From Siphonodentalium dalli (Eukaryota > Mollusca > Scaphopoda > Gadilida > Siphonodentaliidae), in NCBI GenBank assembly GCA_032622095.1, contig CP136069.1, positions 121,078,126-121,142,125 of the forward strand: a stretch of DNA of 64,000 bases, read 5' to 3'. Position 1 is the stretch's first letter, and each line of letters opens with the position of its first letter. This document shows, in pieces, positions 1-12,532 of the stretch. The position numbers were made by a program, and so were the translations under genes. The notes beneath the pieces are model-generated. The model was not told the DNA's origin and did no database searches. It saw nothing but the letters and a program-made list of their open reading frames with translations.

Positions 1-430
1 TATAAACTGGGGACGAGTTGTAGATTCTACTTATTACATGATCTAAAACCTCGACAAAACATACTTAAATCAACAAATGGGATGCGAAACTGACATCGGC
101 TTCTATAAGGCATGCGATGACGTTTCACGTTTCTATGCGTTGTTTTCCGGCGTAATGCAATAGTCTCAGGTAAATAAAGACTCTTTGGCGAATTCAATGA
201 CGTATATTTAATGACATAACTTTTCAAACTCTTCATTCATTATAATTTGTTGGAAAAATATTGGAAGCCATAGTATTTTGAGACGCAGCGTACGGAATGT
301 AAACAGACGACAAACCGGAAGTCACAGGTCACCTGGCACTATTTCCTGTTATTAAACGAACGTTTAATATCACAATTTATAGAATGTGTTTATTGAATGT
401 TTTAAGGGTAGGATAATGTAATAAATAAAG
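1..430 (+). repeat. Dispersed ~430-bp repeat, copy A (cut by window edge)
   Basis: The first 430 bases recur in reverse orientation at about 62,363-62,860, and their first ~140 bases recur reversed at 3,009-3,240. Shared landmarks are CGATGACGTTTCACG near 115 and AACGAACGTTTAATATCAC near 357. In the copy at the right end, the part matching base 1 lies inside a terminal palindrome, so this copy continues beyond the window. It carries no coding sequence. A non-autonomous DNA element (MITE-like) is the most likely identity, because the complete copy ends in inverted repeats; no target-site duplication can be read here. Confidence 0.8.
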
Positions 431-3008
431 ATATGCATTATGCATATGGATTAATCTTCTGAAGACCTATGACATTCACCTCACAATTCTAATGCTGCAT
501 GTGTACAAGTTTGTTGGCCGTTGCTCGCCATGTGGCATCCTGATGTACTTGGCAATATGTCAGTGGTTGTTTGATTGCTTATGTGTGTTCTACAATAATA
601 TACAAAATAAAATGGTTTTGGTATGCGGATGTCACATGTTTTATGTTTTATATATATATATGCACCCATGTATAGGACGGCTAGTACATGCTTATCGACT
701 ATCATCCATACTGAGAAAGAATACGACATTGATGTCCACTGCCTGGAGTACATCTAAGTACATGTAATACTATATAAAGTGGAGTATATACATAGACTCA
801 ACCATAGATCATTTAGCATCCTATATATCCCGCCTCTGAGTAAACGTGGCTTCCAGGAAATTCAGTTTGTAAACAAAACACACCATGCTTGAGAAAACCA
901 TTGTTTAAACTATTTCGTCATGATGGCGAGATATTTGCAAATCCAAAGAAAAGGATGGTGACATATAACAGAAGCCGAAAGGTGCGCAAACTTAGATATT
1001 AGTGATCAGTTTGATATTGTTTCTATTTCCAAACTTCATAGTGAGCAAATTTAGTTATCTGATGACTTGCACTGAATAACTGCCTGTACTTCAAGGCATA
1101 TTTTGTCAATTGTGTTGACCGGTCAGATCTATTGGAAAATGTCATTGATAAAGACTGAGTTATGAGAAATGGAATACTGGTTAAATTTGTATCTGTTTGA
1201 CGAATGCCACAACATTGCAACGCTTCCAGTAACGAGGAGAAAAACGTGCTTCTAACTATTGCAGATTAAACAAATGTTCCCTCCGAATGCAAATGTAGCA
1301 TATCATTCTAGGGGTTGCGGGATAAATATGTCCACAATAACTTTAGAAGAAATCCAATGGAAATTCAAAGTGACCATCTGGGATCCAACTGCAAGTTGAT
1401 AGCGGTGAATTTGCTCGTCTGTGTGTATATCACAACAGCTGTTTTGCTAAGTCAAATATATGTCCATGAATTTGGATGAACTGCAATGCTTATCAAGAAA
1501 ACACAAGGTGCATTGTTGGCTATTTGAAGAATATGTGCTATATATGTGTGTACAATAACTAGGCATATATAGAGCATTAGATTGAAATGCAGTCATAACA
1601 GCCATACAATATGAGTTTTCTTACATGCGTACTAAATCTGATCGGTTAACAGGCTCTCATAAAAATAAAATGGAATTTTGTATTATAAATTAGTTTATGG
1701 CTGCAGTCATAAATTAATTTACGATTTCCGTATACGTGACGTGACCACAATTAATAAACGGATCTGTTGGGTAACATTTAACACATATCGTGTTAAAATC
1801 TATGTCGAGACGGGATGTCAACTCAAGATACCATTGACTATAGAATATAGTTTCTAAATGTATATATGCATATAAAGTAACATTTTATTTGATACAATTG
1901 CCTGAAAATTGTACGATAATATCTCGATGCTGGCGTTCTATTAATTGAATTCCGGCTTTGATGTCATCCGTAACATATTTGTATTCACATTGTTTCGTAC
2001 TCCCGTTGTACCGTTCTCAATACAGTGAAAGTTGACCGATTTTGGTCGACTAGCATGTATTATTCCAGAGCGGTGTCATTGCCATTGACACTCCCACTTG
2101 GCGGCATATTGGTAGAGTTCTTGTCATTACTTCAGGCTAAACAAATCCCTCAAATACAGGAAATTAGAGTATAGTCTCCTTTAAAATGAGGTGTTGTGGA
2201 GGGTTGATTAATTGGCTGCTGTGTAATATAGCCTTCGTAATATCGGTGATCTGTCTGATACCGAGAAAACTAAGCTTGGCAATGTTCCTGTTTCGGTTAT
2301 ATAATAGTATGCTTGTTGGTTCGATATTTGTGGTCTTGAGTCACTTTTGGTATGTATGCAATGTTCACACGAATGCGTTGTTGGTTTCACCAGTAGATGA
2401 AAGCATCGCAGACACGACACACAATTTCGCCTATACACGTACACGGTCATTCCGTTTAGAAGTCTTTTTGTCCAACGTATATATATATAGCATACGAAAC
2501 TTGTAGCAAAGGGGAATAAACGAATATTCGATCAACCGAATGAACTACAAATTTAACGCTATGCAGACAGTGGAATACTGGGATTTGTCTGATTGTAAAT
2601 ATCCTATTTTATTTAAATCAAATTAAGCGTATCGATTGTTGCACTATGGTCAGCTTGTCACAGTCGGCTATTGTCTACACAATTTGCTACACATTGGGCC
2701 GAGACATATAACAGTGTGCGTTTCGTGCAATGAAATCGTATGACTTTTGCTGTCAAGTGCATCTCCATAGTAACACCATGCATAGTAACACAAGTTACAA
2801 GTTACACGTACATGTATACGCGTGGGTGAACCTGGCTATTAGGCAGGTTGCGAAATACGAGTTTCGCGTTCAAACGGCTAACGGCAATCCTGGAAACTCA
2901 TTCATCGTGTTGTACGTCACGATATTTTATTTGTTTTGATATCGAGAGTAGTCTCCCCTTGCAGTTCTTGTTGAGTTGAAGTAAGCGTCAAACGTGTAAC
3001 ATTTATGT
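431..3008. other. AT-rich stretch without recognisable gene
   Basis: No family could be recognised on either strand. The longest open frame with a true ATG (2,186-2,506, plus, 106 codons) has two hydrophobic segments near its start, but it shows no splice context and resembles no known family convincingly. Confidence 0.5.
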
Positions 3009-3240
3009 TCCAACAACGCATAATTATGTGAAACGTCATCGCGTGCCTTATAGAAGCCGAAGTTAGATTGGCGTCCCATTTGTTGATTTAAGTTTGTTTT
3101 GTCGAGGTTTTGGATCATGTAATAAATAAACACGTCCAGTAAATTAGGTCTGGGCCTCGCCAAAGGCTCGGTCCAGACCTAATTTACTGGACTCGTTTTG
3201 TAAATTCCGCTAAAAATATGGGACTCGTTGAAGATCCTCT
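3009..3240 (-). repeat. Dispersed repeat, copy B, with perfect 20-bp hairpin
   Basis: This is a partial, reversed copy of the repeat at 1-430 and in the same orientation as 62,363-62,990. It ends in a hairpin with perfect 20-bp arms, GTCCAGTAAATTAGGTCTGG at 3,134-3,153 and its reverse complement at 3,173-3,192, around the 19-bp spacer GCCTCGCCAAAGGCTCGGT, which itself contains the short stem GCC-AAA-GGC. The hairpin end is the best conserved part of the family. Confidence 0.8.
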
Positions 3241-4261
3241 GTATATTGAATATTGCTTATATTCTCTCCATGCAGATTCCACTTTAGGGCACCGAAAAGA
3301 AGAAAATCTGGAATTCTGGTATATGTAACTCTGAATGCAACATTGGAAAGAGATTGGAAAACATGAGTTGGAGATGCAGGAGGAAATTCTTAAGATAGAG
3401 GAAGTGAAGCAGAGGTTGGAGAGGAGAAATTTGTTGTCGAAAAAGCGGAGCAGCTTCCGCGTTTAGAATTGGAGAAGAGTGAAACAGAATTATTTATCAC
3501 ATTATTAAATAAAATAAATTATATTATTTATGGGTGAAATAAAAAGCGAACACAGCACATGCAGTTGGTACATATGGTACATAATTTAACTTGATAGGTA
3601 ATGTTCAAATTAAGGCGGATTCAGACCGAATGATGTTCCCACCTCGCTACCACACAAACACGTATGGCAGTTCGTAAGTAGGGTTCTAACAATGTAATAC
3701 TTCCCCATCTGAGTTGGAACTTTCACAACAGAAATTGTTCTCGTAATGTGATTTTCCAATTTATTATAGTGGGGAATTTGTTGTATGTAGACCAACGTCT
3801 GCATATATTCCTACGGTTGGTAATTTGTTGGTAACTTGTTTTACTGAAATGGCCATCAGTTCTGAGGGGGCCTGGGTCAGGAAATTTCCAACACTTGGAA
3901 AGCTTGAGGCCAGTCCAGTCGCCAGGATTTTGCAATTTCGTGTTCGGATTAAACAAGTGTCTCACACATGGCAGAACCATGGTCCAGCGGATTTTGTTCT
4001 TCCCCTTGGCTAGTGACAACAAGACCATTGATCCATTCAATGTAGCCTACCATTTAGGCTTGTGATAGAACAGTTGGGAAAACTCAAAAGCCCAAGGTAT
4101 GGGGAGGGGTGCAAAAGGAATTACGCAAACTTGTGGGTTTTCTAGTTTCAGGGAGTTGGGGGGTACAGATGGAAATTTCAAGGCAGACCCCACTCAATGG
4201 TGACCCTCTAGCCACGTCCCTGTTCAGACAATGGGTTCGTTTATGTCAACTGAAAACAATT
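3241..4261. other. No gene recognised
   Basis: AT-rich sequence with short open frames only (for example 3,723-4,040, minus). Nothing matches a known family on inspection. Confidence 0.45.
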
Positions 4262-4700
4262 CGCTGAAAACTGAAAAATGAAAACAATTGATCGACACAT
4301 TGGACGTAATGTGCCGTTAATGAAATCCCAACTTTTTTTTATAACGGTGCACCCCAGATTGCAGCGCAGTATTACTGAAGGTTGATGGTTATCGTTACTA
4401 ATCCTTGGTTAATTGATAACTCATAGGAGGCGTCCGTGTTCCTTGTATATACCATCGCAAGTGTCGTTAAAATGTACGACAAGTGTGGCACAGAGCGCCC
4501 TATACATATATATGACAAATAAGACAATCGATTTGGATACGCCAATAATCTAAGCGTGGTGCACAGTGCATTGGAACCATGCAGGTACATAATCCCATTT
4601 CGACACACGATTCCATTTGGTATATTCAGCGCTGTTTTAATATGTGGGGTGACTCTTATTAAAGAATTATATCGCATATGTCTTCCAATACACAACCAGT
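4262..4700 (-). pseudogene. PIF/Harbinger transposase relic (HARBI1-like)
   Basis: On the minus strand, residues LNIPNGIVCRNGI, then NALCTTLRLLAYPNRL and GRSVPHLSYI, follow the order of the N-terminal region of HARBI1-like transposases, which usually read IPD-x-NG, EALC-LLRRLAYPNR and GRS-LS-I. After a frame change, EHGRLL and SWDFINGTLRPMCR match the segment around the first catalytic aspartate (normally G-FIDGT-R-ICRP). Here that aspartate codon reads asparagine (FINGT), and there are in-frame stops between the blocks, so the copy is dead. Harbinger transposases cut and paste their element into 3-bp targets. The rest of the DDE domain is absent, and no terminal repeats were identified around it. 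Confidence 0.75.
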
Positions 4701-7051
4701 TTCACGTAACTCCACTACCCGTATCCGCACTCCAAATACATCTAGCCATCGAACGTGAACTGGAAGTCCCTGCATGGCGGTGAAATCGGACCACGAAATT
4801 TGTGACGTTTATGCCAAATTTACGTTGGCGGTTGCCGTTTGAATGGGAAATTTGTATTTCCCAACATGCCTAATGCGTTGATCGGACTTGTAAATAAACA
4901 TGCTCAAGGAAAAATAATACGATTTTCAAATTGCCGAGGAGAAAACGGTCAATGATCGTTGAGCGTTATGCGACCAATTTACCAGCGCGGAAAGGTATTC
5001 TTTTGATTGAAGCCAATTGGATGCCCGAGTTGTGGGTATATTATCACACTACGCGACTATCACGTACGGATTCGCCTATATATAAACATCTATAATCGTG
5101 TAGGTTTGGTGCCAGCAAATCAGGTATAGCGTCGTTTCCATACCAGATAGTTCTCTGCAGCAGTGTACCATATAATAACACACGCTACAAGTTGCCTGGA
5201 CGTGTACATGTAACTGAACCCCATTTATATGTTGGTTTAGCTGCTAAACAAATTTAACTACATACGACCACGGACACCAAGCTTCGACTGGCTCTAATAG
5301 TATACACATCACATAAATGACTGAGGTTAACACGATCAATGATTGTTGAACGATGTGTGCAGCCAATGACGCATACTGTGTAATATAAACCATAATTGTT
5401 ATTTCAATGGGCATTATTGATGATGAAATTTGACATCTTTATAGTTATCTTCGACGAACTCATTGTCGCGTGTGGCACATTCGTGCGACGACTATATCTT
5501 TTATTTAATAGTGAGTTATTTCAGTTTTACAGACAAGGTAAAATTAAACACCCCGTATTGTAATCAGTATATATTATATCTCATTGATATAATAAAATAT
5601 ACCCATACGCGTGTAAGCCCCTCGTCTATAAATTATTGTATTTCGAGTTTGGAAAGCCTGGGGTCTAAGTTCACTATTTATACAAGTTATAACGGGGAGA
5701 CGAGGGAATAACTCTAACTGCATTATAGCACTTGCCCTGCACTCTTTTTTCATTGTTATATCGTTTTGATAACATAAGGTTACTCTACCGAAAATCAAGG
5801 TATTGACCAACTGTATTCAAATTCAAGTGAGAGATGGTATAGGACAATATAGTGTCCATCTGAATGTTGGGCTTTGTTACTTAATTAATTATAGGCGATA
5901 CCAGTAATAACACAGGTAGTCGGGGGGGTGCGACTACGTCATACTTCACAAATGAAGCATCTACATATAGCATCTACATATACATGTATACTTCCGAACT
6001 CTATAGTTTATGTATATGTATATATTATATGCATCTTTAATTTGAGGACTGTCAGTTATATATCGCTTTAACAAACACCAGTGATACGAATACTGCGCCA
6101 GTTTACATGTATCCTTTATAAATAGAAACTATGATTTTCATTTCAATGGCCATGATTGATTACGAAACTTGACAGTTGTGTAGTTATCTCCAGCGACCTC
6201 ATTTTCGAGAGACGCCAGTAAACCCAAAATAAAACTGGTAGTTATTAACATATTTGTAACATAATCAGATAATCATAATCTCTATAGACGATCACGGGTC
6301 GATAAGGTGTGGCTGCTTGCCGACCTACAGACACAATATGTATACGCTCGTCGAAAGAACACATGTGTCTCAATGCTACTCTCAATGAAACTCGACGTTT
6401 ATATCGTTTATCGACGCTCCCTGCCACAACATTATTACGTGGGAACTCAAAAACAAAACACGAGTGCTATAAAATTCAGCTGGAAATGTACTCTACTTAT
6501 CTCAGACTAACTAAACACGATAACACGGATAAGAAAGATACGCATCCGTTAAAACTCAAAGATGTTTCTACAGGGCAATTTGGATTCAGAAAATCACCTT
6601 TATCTAGTTTTCCTGTGCTGATCTCGATTAGTGTATTTTAATTAGCCATCGGAATTCGCGCTTGGAAGCTCCGCTCATTAATAAGAAAAAGAAATTGTTT
6701 GAGTAAACCAGTTCCCGTCAGAACTTACGCAAATCCGCCAAAGATATGCGCTTAATGTCTGTTTAACGACATGACAACATCTCGCCACGTCCCAAAGAGA
6801 CCATTCACGTATAGGCTTATGTATTCTTAGATCATGCCATGAATCTCTACTATACGATACGATACGATGCGATTTATTAGCTCATGTGGTCATGATTATA
6901 ATGATAGTGATGCTATGAAATACAGAATATGATAATACATAACATACAAGACGCACATAGCTGTACGAATTTGGTGGGGGGGGGGGGCTGAGACTTTTGC
7001 CATAATTTTTTTACATGATAATGATATACTCATGGTTGTAACACAGTTTTT
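4701..7051. other. No gene; one diverged ~80-bp duplication
   Basis: No coding family recognised. The segment 5,392-5,468 recurs in the same orientation at 6,127-6,207 with clear but imperfect identity (both contain ATTTCAATGG and GTAGTTATCT-like cores followed by CTCATT-TCG), about 735 bp apart. A G12 run lies at 6,976-6,987. Confidence 0.5.
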
Positions 7052-7089
7052 CACCCACTGACCGACGCGCGAAGCGCGTCCAGTGGGTG
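7052..7089. repeat. Hairpin centred on GCGAAGC
   Basis: Arms CACCCACTG (7,052-7,060) and CAGTGGGTG (7,081-7,089) enclose a perfect inner stem GACGCGC-GAA-GCGCGTC. The left side has a 3-base bulge. The centre GCGAAGC is the sequence known from DNA biophysics to form an unusually stable mini-hairpin with a three-base GAA loop. Confidence 0.75.
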
Positions 7090-7454
7090 TCTATAATCGT
7101 AGGACTCATGCGTTTCTGCTGAATTGAACTAGTGCCTATGCGTTTCTGCTGAGCTGCACTGACGTTTGATCGCAAACTAAAATTATAATCATTATCAAAA
7201 CACGCGTTTGGATAACACCGCCATAAACAGTGACATATTATGATGTTGAGCTCGTATCGTCAATAAAATTAGAGTTATAACTTATAAAACTAAGAATTAC
7301 TGCTAAAGTATTTCTACCAATTGGGTAACTAGATTCGGGTTGAGTTGGAACTTGAGAAATTTCAATTTCAAACAATTGAAATGCCGTTGAAAACCGAAGG
7401 GTTAAGCGATTATATAAGTTCCGTAGCTTGTGATTATGATAATTGACTCACCGA

Positions 7455-7725
7455 GCATCATCTCTCCTGCAATAACCAATTACTCATTCAAGAAAAGAGC
7501 TTAGTTATGGACCAGAGACACCACTTGAATCACTCACATGATTTGTGTACATACGTTGATTATATAATCAGGCCTTAATCACCAAATCTGCGCCAGGGGA
7601 TGACAGGAAGACAGTCCTCGAGATTATGTCATCCCCTGGTGATATAATGTTATACTCTTCTTGTATTATAATTGTCATAAACATAAGTATTCATTATATC
7701 ACCAATAAACAATCAATACAATTAT
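7455..7725 (+). repeat. Dispersed ~270-bp repeat with conserved-loop hairpin, copy 1
   Basis: This sequence matches 27,861-28,138 in the same orientation, beginning GCATCATCTCTCCTGCAA and ending in an ATATC-CCAA-TAAACAA-CAAT tract. Inside is a perfect 13-bp inverted repeat, CCAGGGGATGACA (7,593) and TGTCATCCCCTGG (7,628), around a loop containing GACAGTCCTCGAGATTA. The loop is identical in the other copy while the stem differs. No coding frame and no Pol III A/B boxes were seen, so a tRNA-derived SINE is not supported. Confidence 0.75.
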
Positions 7726-8492
7726 CGCAATAGGATATTGGAACACCGTGTGCGTAACGTAACTATCACAAGTATAACGTACTCTGAGTCTGATAACATC
7801 TTATCGCCAAATTCATGCTTCAAACAGTTTAAACATGTCATCTTCGGCTTCTTTTATTTTATTGTTATGAAAATTAATAATAAATGGGGTGATAAATATG
7901 TATAATATGTATATAACGACAAATAGATTCAAATTAGCCATTTTCCGGTGAAACTTAGGATAGGCAAGCCAGGTACAAAAATTGGTGAAATATGAGTACG
8001 AACGTCAAAGTGTTCCCCTATCGTATTCCGATAATTGCCAATCATCACCGCGAAGCGAAGCCTCCAATGGCGATTATTAATTCATTCATATTTCGGCTGT
8101 TCAGTCTTCTAAGCTATTAAAACTTTCTTGGATGTCTTGGAAGGATTGTTTTGATATGTATATATCGGATTAACCTTCCAAAAAGGTGAGTTTGACGCCT
8201 GCATGTCTTGGCATGAATATAAACGAGCGCTCGTCTGCAAGTACAGTCATTCACTCATTGCCGAATCGGCGTGTTTTTGTGAAAATGTCACCAAGATTTC
8301 TCCACTCGATTCTCTTCAAATGCACCCTAATCGGTCAATTTCTTTTGATAATTATATCTAAACATCTTAGCTACTATTCGGATGTGCTGTCCCGGTCGAA
8401 AAAGGTTTAGTTTGACCAAAACGGCTATTGACAAAGTTTGTTTACAAAACCAGCTCGATGACCCGTCCACGCCGGCTGTAAATTTATTATCG
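7726..8492. other. No gene; small palindrome at 8,031-8,077
   Basis: ATAATTGCCA (8,031-8,040) and TGGCGATTAT (8,068-8,077) form imperfect arms around GCGAAGCGAAGC, another GCGAAGC-centred hairpin. Nothing coding was recognised in the rest. Confidence 0.5.
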
Positions 8493-8652
8493 AAAAAAAA
8501 TTCAATTTCTTCCATCTAAAACATAACTACGCGCTGGACTCTGTCGTTTTAGGAATATATAAGTATCCCACGCATACACACCAAGTCCCAGCTCAAAATT
8601 TTGAAAAATGACAGTTTTATCGACATAAATCGATTTTAATGCTAAATCCCAT
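8493..8652 (+). repeat. Direct duplication, left copy
   Basis: About 160 bp beginning TTCTTCCATCTAAAACATAA and ending in ATCGACATA-ATCGATTT. It recurs at 8,889-9,052 with few differences, and the minisatellite at 8,657-8,880 lies between the two copies. Confidence 0.85.
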
Positions 8653-8656
8653 GTTG

Positions 8657-8880
8657 TGATGATTTGATGTATGCATACAGGGGTAGCGTCTTAGAGGTTG
8701 AGATGATTTGATGTACACAGACAGGGGTAGCGTCTTGGAGGTTGAGATGATTTGATGTACGGAGACAGAGGTAGTGTCTTGGAGGTTGGGATGATTTGAT
8801 GTACGCATACAGGGGTAGCGTCTTGGAGGTTGGGATGATTTGATGTACGCATACAGGGGTGGCGTCTTGGAGGTTGAGAT
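8657..8880 (+). repeat. 44-bp minisatellite, 5 copies
   Basis: Five tandem units of about 44 bp, each containing GATGATTTGATGTACGCATA, then CAGGGGTAGCGTCTTGGAGG. Variants fall mainly at the GC/CA-GACA positions (CGCATACA, CACAGACA, CGGAGACA). The array sits exactly between the two copies of the flanking 160-bp duplication. Confidence 0.9.
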
Positions 8881-8888
8881 GATTTTGT

Positions 8889-9052
8889 CATCGACAAAAA
8901 TTCATTTCTTCCATCTAAAACATAATTACGCGCTGTATCCTGCCATTTTAGGAATATATAAGTATCCCACGTAGACACACCAAGTCTCAGCTTAAAATTT
9001 TGAAAAATAAGAGATTTATCGACATACATCGATTTGTATGGCAGATTCTATG
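8889..9052 (+). repeat. Direct duplication, right copy
   Basis: Second copy of 8,493-8,652, sharing TTCTTCCATCTAAAACATAA, GGAATATATAAGTATCCCAC and ATCGACATACATCGATTT. With the array it makes a composite tandem structure of about 560 bp. Confidence 0.85.
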
Positions 9053-11479
9053 TTAAATAAATTTTAGGGCCCTGAAACTGTTTTCTGAGCTGTTCCATAT
9101 TGGCCACCAGAGTCCATATTTGACCGGTTCTACCTGATAATTGTGCGACAGTACAGTCGCGTTACTTTATACATCAACATTGGTCATTATCACCCGACAA
9201 ATTTATTTCGGTCTATCGTATCAACCGCTATTTCCCATGCGTAGCCTGACTAAGTGTCAACATTGGTCTTTATCGCTCCACTAATTTGTATCGTTTCATC
9301 GGTATGAATTCCATATCCAAATATCCATATATAAGGCCAAAGAAAAAAGATAGTATGTTTCCGATAACGGAGTGAAAAAATTAGGGTAGGTAGGTAGGGA
9401 AATTTTATTTTTTTAAATTTTATTTTGATATTTTTTATCCAGCTGCAGAAATATTGAATTAATGTACCTCGACCGAAAATGACATAAAATGCCAACTTGT
9501 GTTGTGGGGAAAGTATTACTTGATAAACACAGCACTAGGAAATATACATTAAGATTGATGAAAGATCAAACTTACTTCATGCTTAAGTATGTTATTTATT
9601 ATTTGGCTATAAACTTGGTATGAGATTGATGTCACTAAGAATTTTACCCATAATACCGCCAGTATACCATACTTGTATTGTGACCACTGCATCCCATTGT
9701 CTAGAGGTAGCCAGTGCACCCAACCTACCATGCCTGGTTTCTGGAAACAGTAGCTGTACCCCTAACATATGTGGTCATAACCTATATACATGTATATATA
9801 CAGACACACACACCATGTCTGTTTATAGTGTTCCTACCGGTACTCTCAGGCTCCAAATAAAAGTGCACGCCCAAATAAAAGTACACAGGAAAAATTCCAT
9901 TGAAAGTTAATAACAGTGCAGACCCAAATAATAGCACAGGGGAAACTGTGAGCAAAACATCAACTATAGTTAAAAATGTTATAGTACATGTAGGTCAAGC
10001 ATAGGAATCAACATAGTATGTGTCATGTAGTTTTATTCGATATTTAAATGTTCACATTTATGCCATATACTTGAATATGTACATGCCTAAAATTATAAGC
10101 TCAACAATTTGGTATCAGAATAATATAGAAATCTCAATTTTCATACCCTCAAAATTAATAAACTTGCAGACTCAAATAAGCACTGTGCAGGGGGGGATTT
10201 CCCAAGAAAATAATAAATGGGCATGCATGTTTATTTGGAACTCATGAGTCCATAAGTCCCAAACAAGGCATACAGGTAAAGCAGGCATGAGATCCACTCT
10301 CTTGAAATTAAAATTGCAAGATTCATGCCTATCAATCCACAACCCATCACACACATGTGGCTTTTGAGACGACTGTCACTTCATGTCACTTATCACAGGC
10401 TTATGTTAGAAACTATGTGTTTTGCACATTAATGATTATCAATATTTATGAGCATTAGCGGTAAAAACAGTAAAAAAAATATTTTATTTGTTTTTTAGAA
10501 TTTTTTGACTTTTTCTCAAAATATCAATAAAAAGATTAGGGTTGGCGGGTTATTTTTAGGGTCGGTCGATGTACGGAAACATAGTATCTTTTTTCTTTGG
10601 CCTAACCAACCCAACCTCTAATCCCGGTCCAATTTATAAATTTATTTCATCGCTATAGTCACGTTAAGTAATATTTTATCGCGTGATACTTGTACTTATA
10701 TGTCTATGGTATTACTATCGTATACCATATACGTATATCAATTGCTATTCCTTTCTATATAATCCTGGTGCCATCAATAGATATAGAGATAATATCAGGC
10801 CCCCCCCCCAATTTTATATCATTGCTGCTTTAGTACAGTCGCGATGCATTACATGGTAACATCGCTCCACTAATTTTTGTCAGTTCATCGGTACGAACCC
10901 CTTTTTCTCCGACCAACCCAACATCTTATCACGTACCACTATAGAAGTCCATAAATGACTATTCTGGCACTACTAGTATATAGAGATAACTAATATTCTG
11001 ACACCCCCCCCCCCCCACCCTATGTTATAGCCTTGTTTCAACAGTATAGTTGAGATGCATAATATGTCAATATTGGTCGTTATCGCTCTACAAATTTATA
11101 TCGGTTCAACCCTTAGTTCCCAGTATCGCCCACCCCTCCCTCAATTTATTTTTTCATTTGTATTATAGTCTCGTTACATACACATTTGATCTCTTGTGAC
11201 TTTTGCTTCAACACGCCGAGTTCCGCTGCAGACAATACAAAACTGACAACATTTTGAAATGTAAGCAGGCTTCAAACTCATCTTATCCAAGAAATACTCT
11301 GGCTACATAAGAAATTTGTGTATAAGGTGTACGCGCATTTGTTGTGTTAAAAACCAAAGGTCCAAAGTCAAGCTCCAAATCCCCAACACACTGATGTGAC
11401 TTTAACTCCATCTACATACAGTAATGTCCAAAGTAATTGATCACTTAACCACAGCAGAATTATGGGTATTTTTTCAGGA
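9053..11479. repeat. Diverged dispersed repeats, no gene
   Basis: A motif resembling CAACATTGGTCNTTATCGCT followed by CCACTAATTT and TTCATCGGTA recurs near 9,172, 9,260, 10,850 and 11,070. A second motif, GGCCAAAGAAAAAAGATAGT followed by ATGTTTCCG (9,333-9,362), recurs inverted at 10,573-10,602. C-runs of 9-14 bases sit next to the copies at 10,800 and 11,004. The whole 2.4 kb looks like several overlapping copies of one decayed element. No coding family was recognised. Confidence 0.55.
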
Positions 11480-12532
11480 TTTTAAATCACAGACAACATG
11501 TCCTCGTGGGAACCACCTTTTCCGAAAGCAAGCTTATTCATGATGGAGTCCCCCCATGGATAGTTTCTGGAACCCTTCCTATTCCTTGTATATATTAATG
11601 ATTTGGCAGATAACCTACAATCTCTAGAGCGATTATATGCCGATGATACTTGCCTAACTGGTAGTCACAAAGAGCATGACGAATTATTGTACACGGTAAA
11701 TAGAGATCTCAGTGTAATACATAAATAGTCCAGTATACGTGGCTTGTCAGCTTTAATTCTTTAAACACGAATGTTTTATAATTTGCGGTCTCATCCAAGC
11801 AATAAGACATGATTTATAAAATAGTATTGTATTTGATGAGTGACTGCACGCTTATCCGTATTAAGAAAGCTTAAATTTAGACTGTCAAGGAAAACGTTAT
11901 TGCTAATATACAATGCATATATACTACCCATCTTCGATTACGGTGATGTTATTTGGGATTGTGAGCCCAACAAACTCCTCGAAACTCTTGATAAACTGCA
12001 GTTTGAAGCTGCTAGAATAATTAGTTTACACTTTCTGCTTCAAATAAACGACTTCTGATAGAAACGGATTGGATATCACGTGAAGAGAGAAGACCCACAC
12101 ATAAAGTGGGCGCTTTGCACCAAACGTCTGTCACATAGCCCCTTCATACTTGACTAATATTTTGCCCCAACGTGTAGGGGATAATAAATCTCATAAGCTC
12201 AGATATCCTGTGAAATTTAAGTCTTTGGGAGGGAACGCCAACTATTATCAGGACTCATATTTCCCCGCCATGGTATAACAGTGGAATTCGCTTCCAGATG
12301 AAACGAGGAAACTTGAAACAACAAATGAGCTCGCGTCAAAGGGTAGCGAGAAAATCTTTGTTATTAAACCACCGGAATAGTTTTATGTGGGAAATCGAAA
12401 ATCGGATATATTTCATTGTAGACTGCGAAAAATTGTAGTAATATAAATTTTTATAAATTTCATAATTATATTCACCATCCCCTATTTGTACTTGTGGATA
12501 CTAAGAAGAAACAGCATTTCATTTCATTTCCA
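11480..12532 (+). pseudogene. LINE reverse transcriptase C-terminal relic with 3' tail
   Basis: Frame-shifting translation gives RQHVLVGTTFSESKLIHDGV (palm, before the PQG motif, which is lost), then YINDLADNLQSLERLYADDT with the catalytic YADD box at about 11,634. It continues with the C-terminal region RKTLLLIYNAYILPIFDYGD followed by VIWD, KLQFEAARI, DWISREERR, HKLRYPVKFK and WNSLPDETRKL. This order matches the end of CR1/L2/Jockey-type LINE polyproteins. Stops and frame changes occur throughout. The copy ends in a (CATTT)n microsatellite at 12,515-12,531, a typical LINE tail. The YADD segment is close to that of the relic at 28.4-30.0 kb, suggesting related families. Confidence 0.85.

Noticed and set aside
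2186-2506. Hydrophobic frame faintly like a tetraspanin start (MRCCGGLINWLL)
   Set aside because: The resemblance is limited to about 25 residues. The CCG motif of the large loop is absent, and no splice structure is seen.
7455-7725. tRNA-derived SINE
   Set aside because: No A or B box of a Pol III promoter could be found in either copy.
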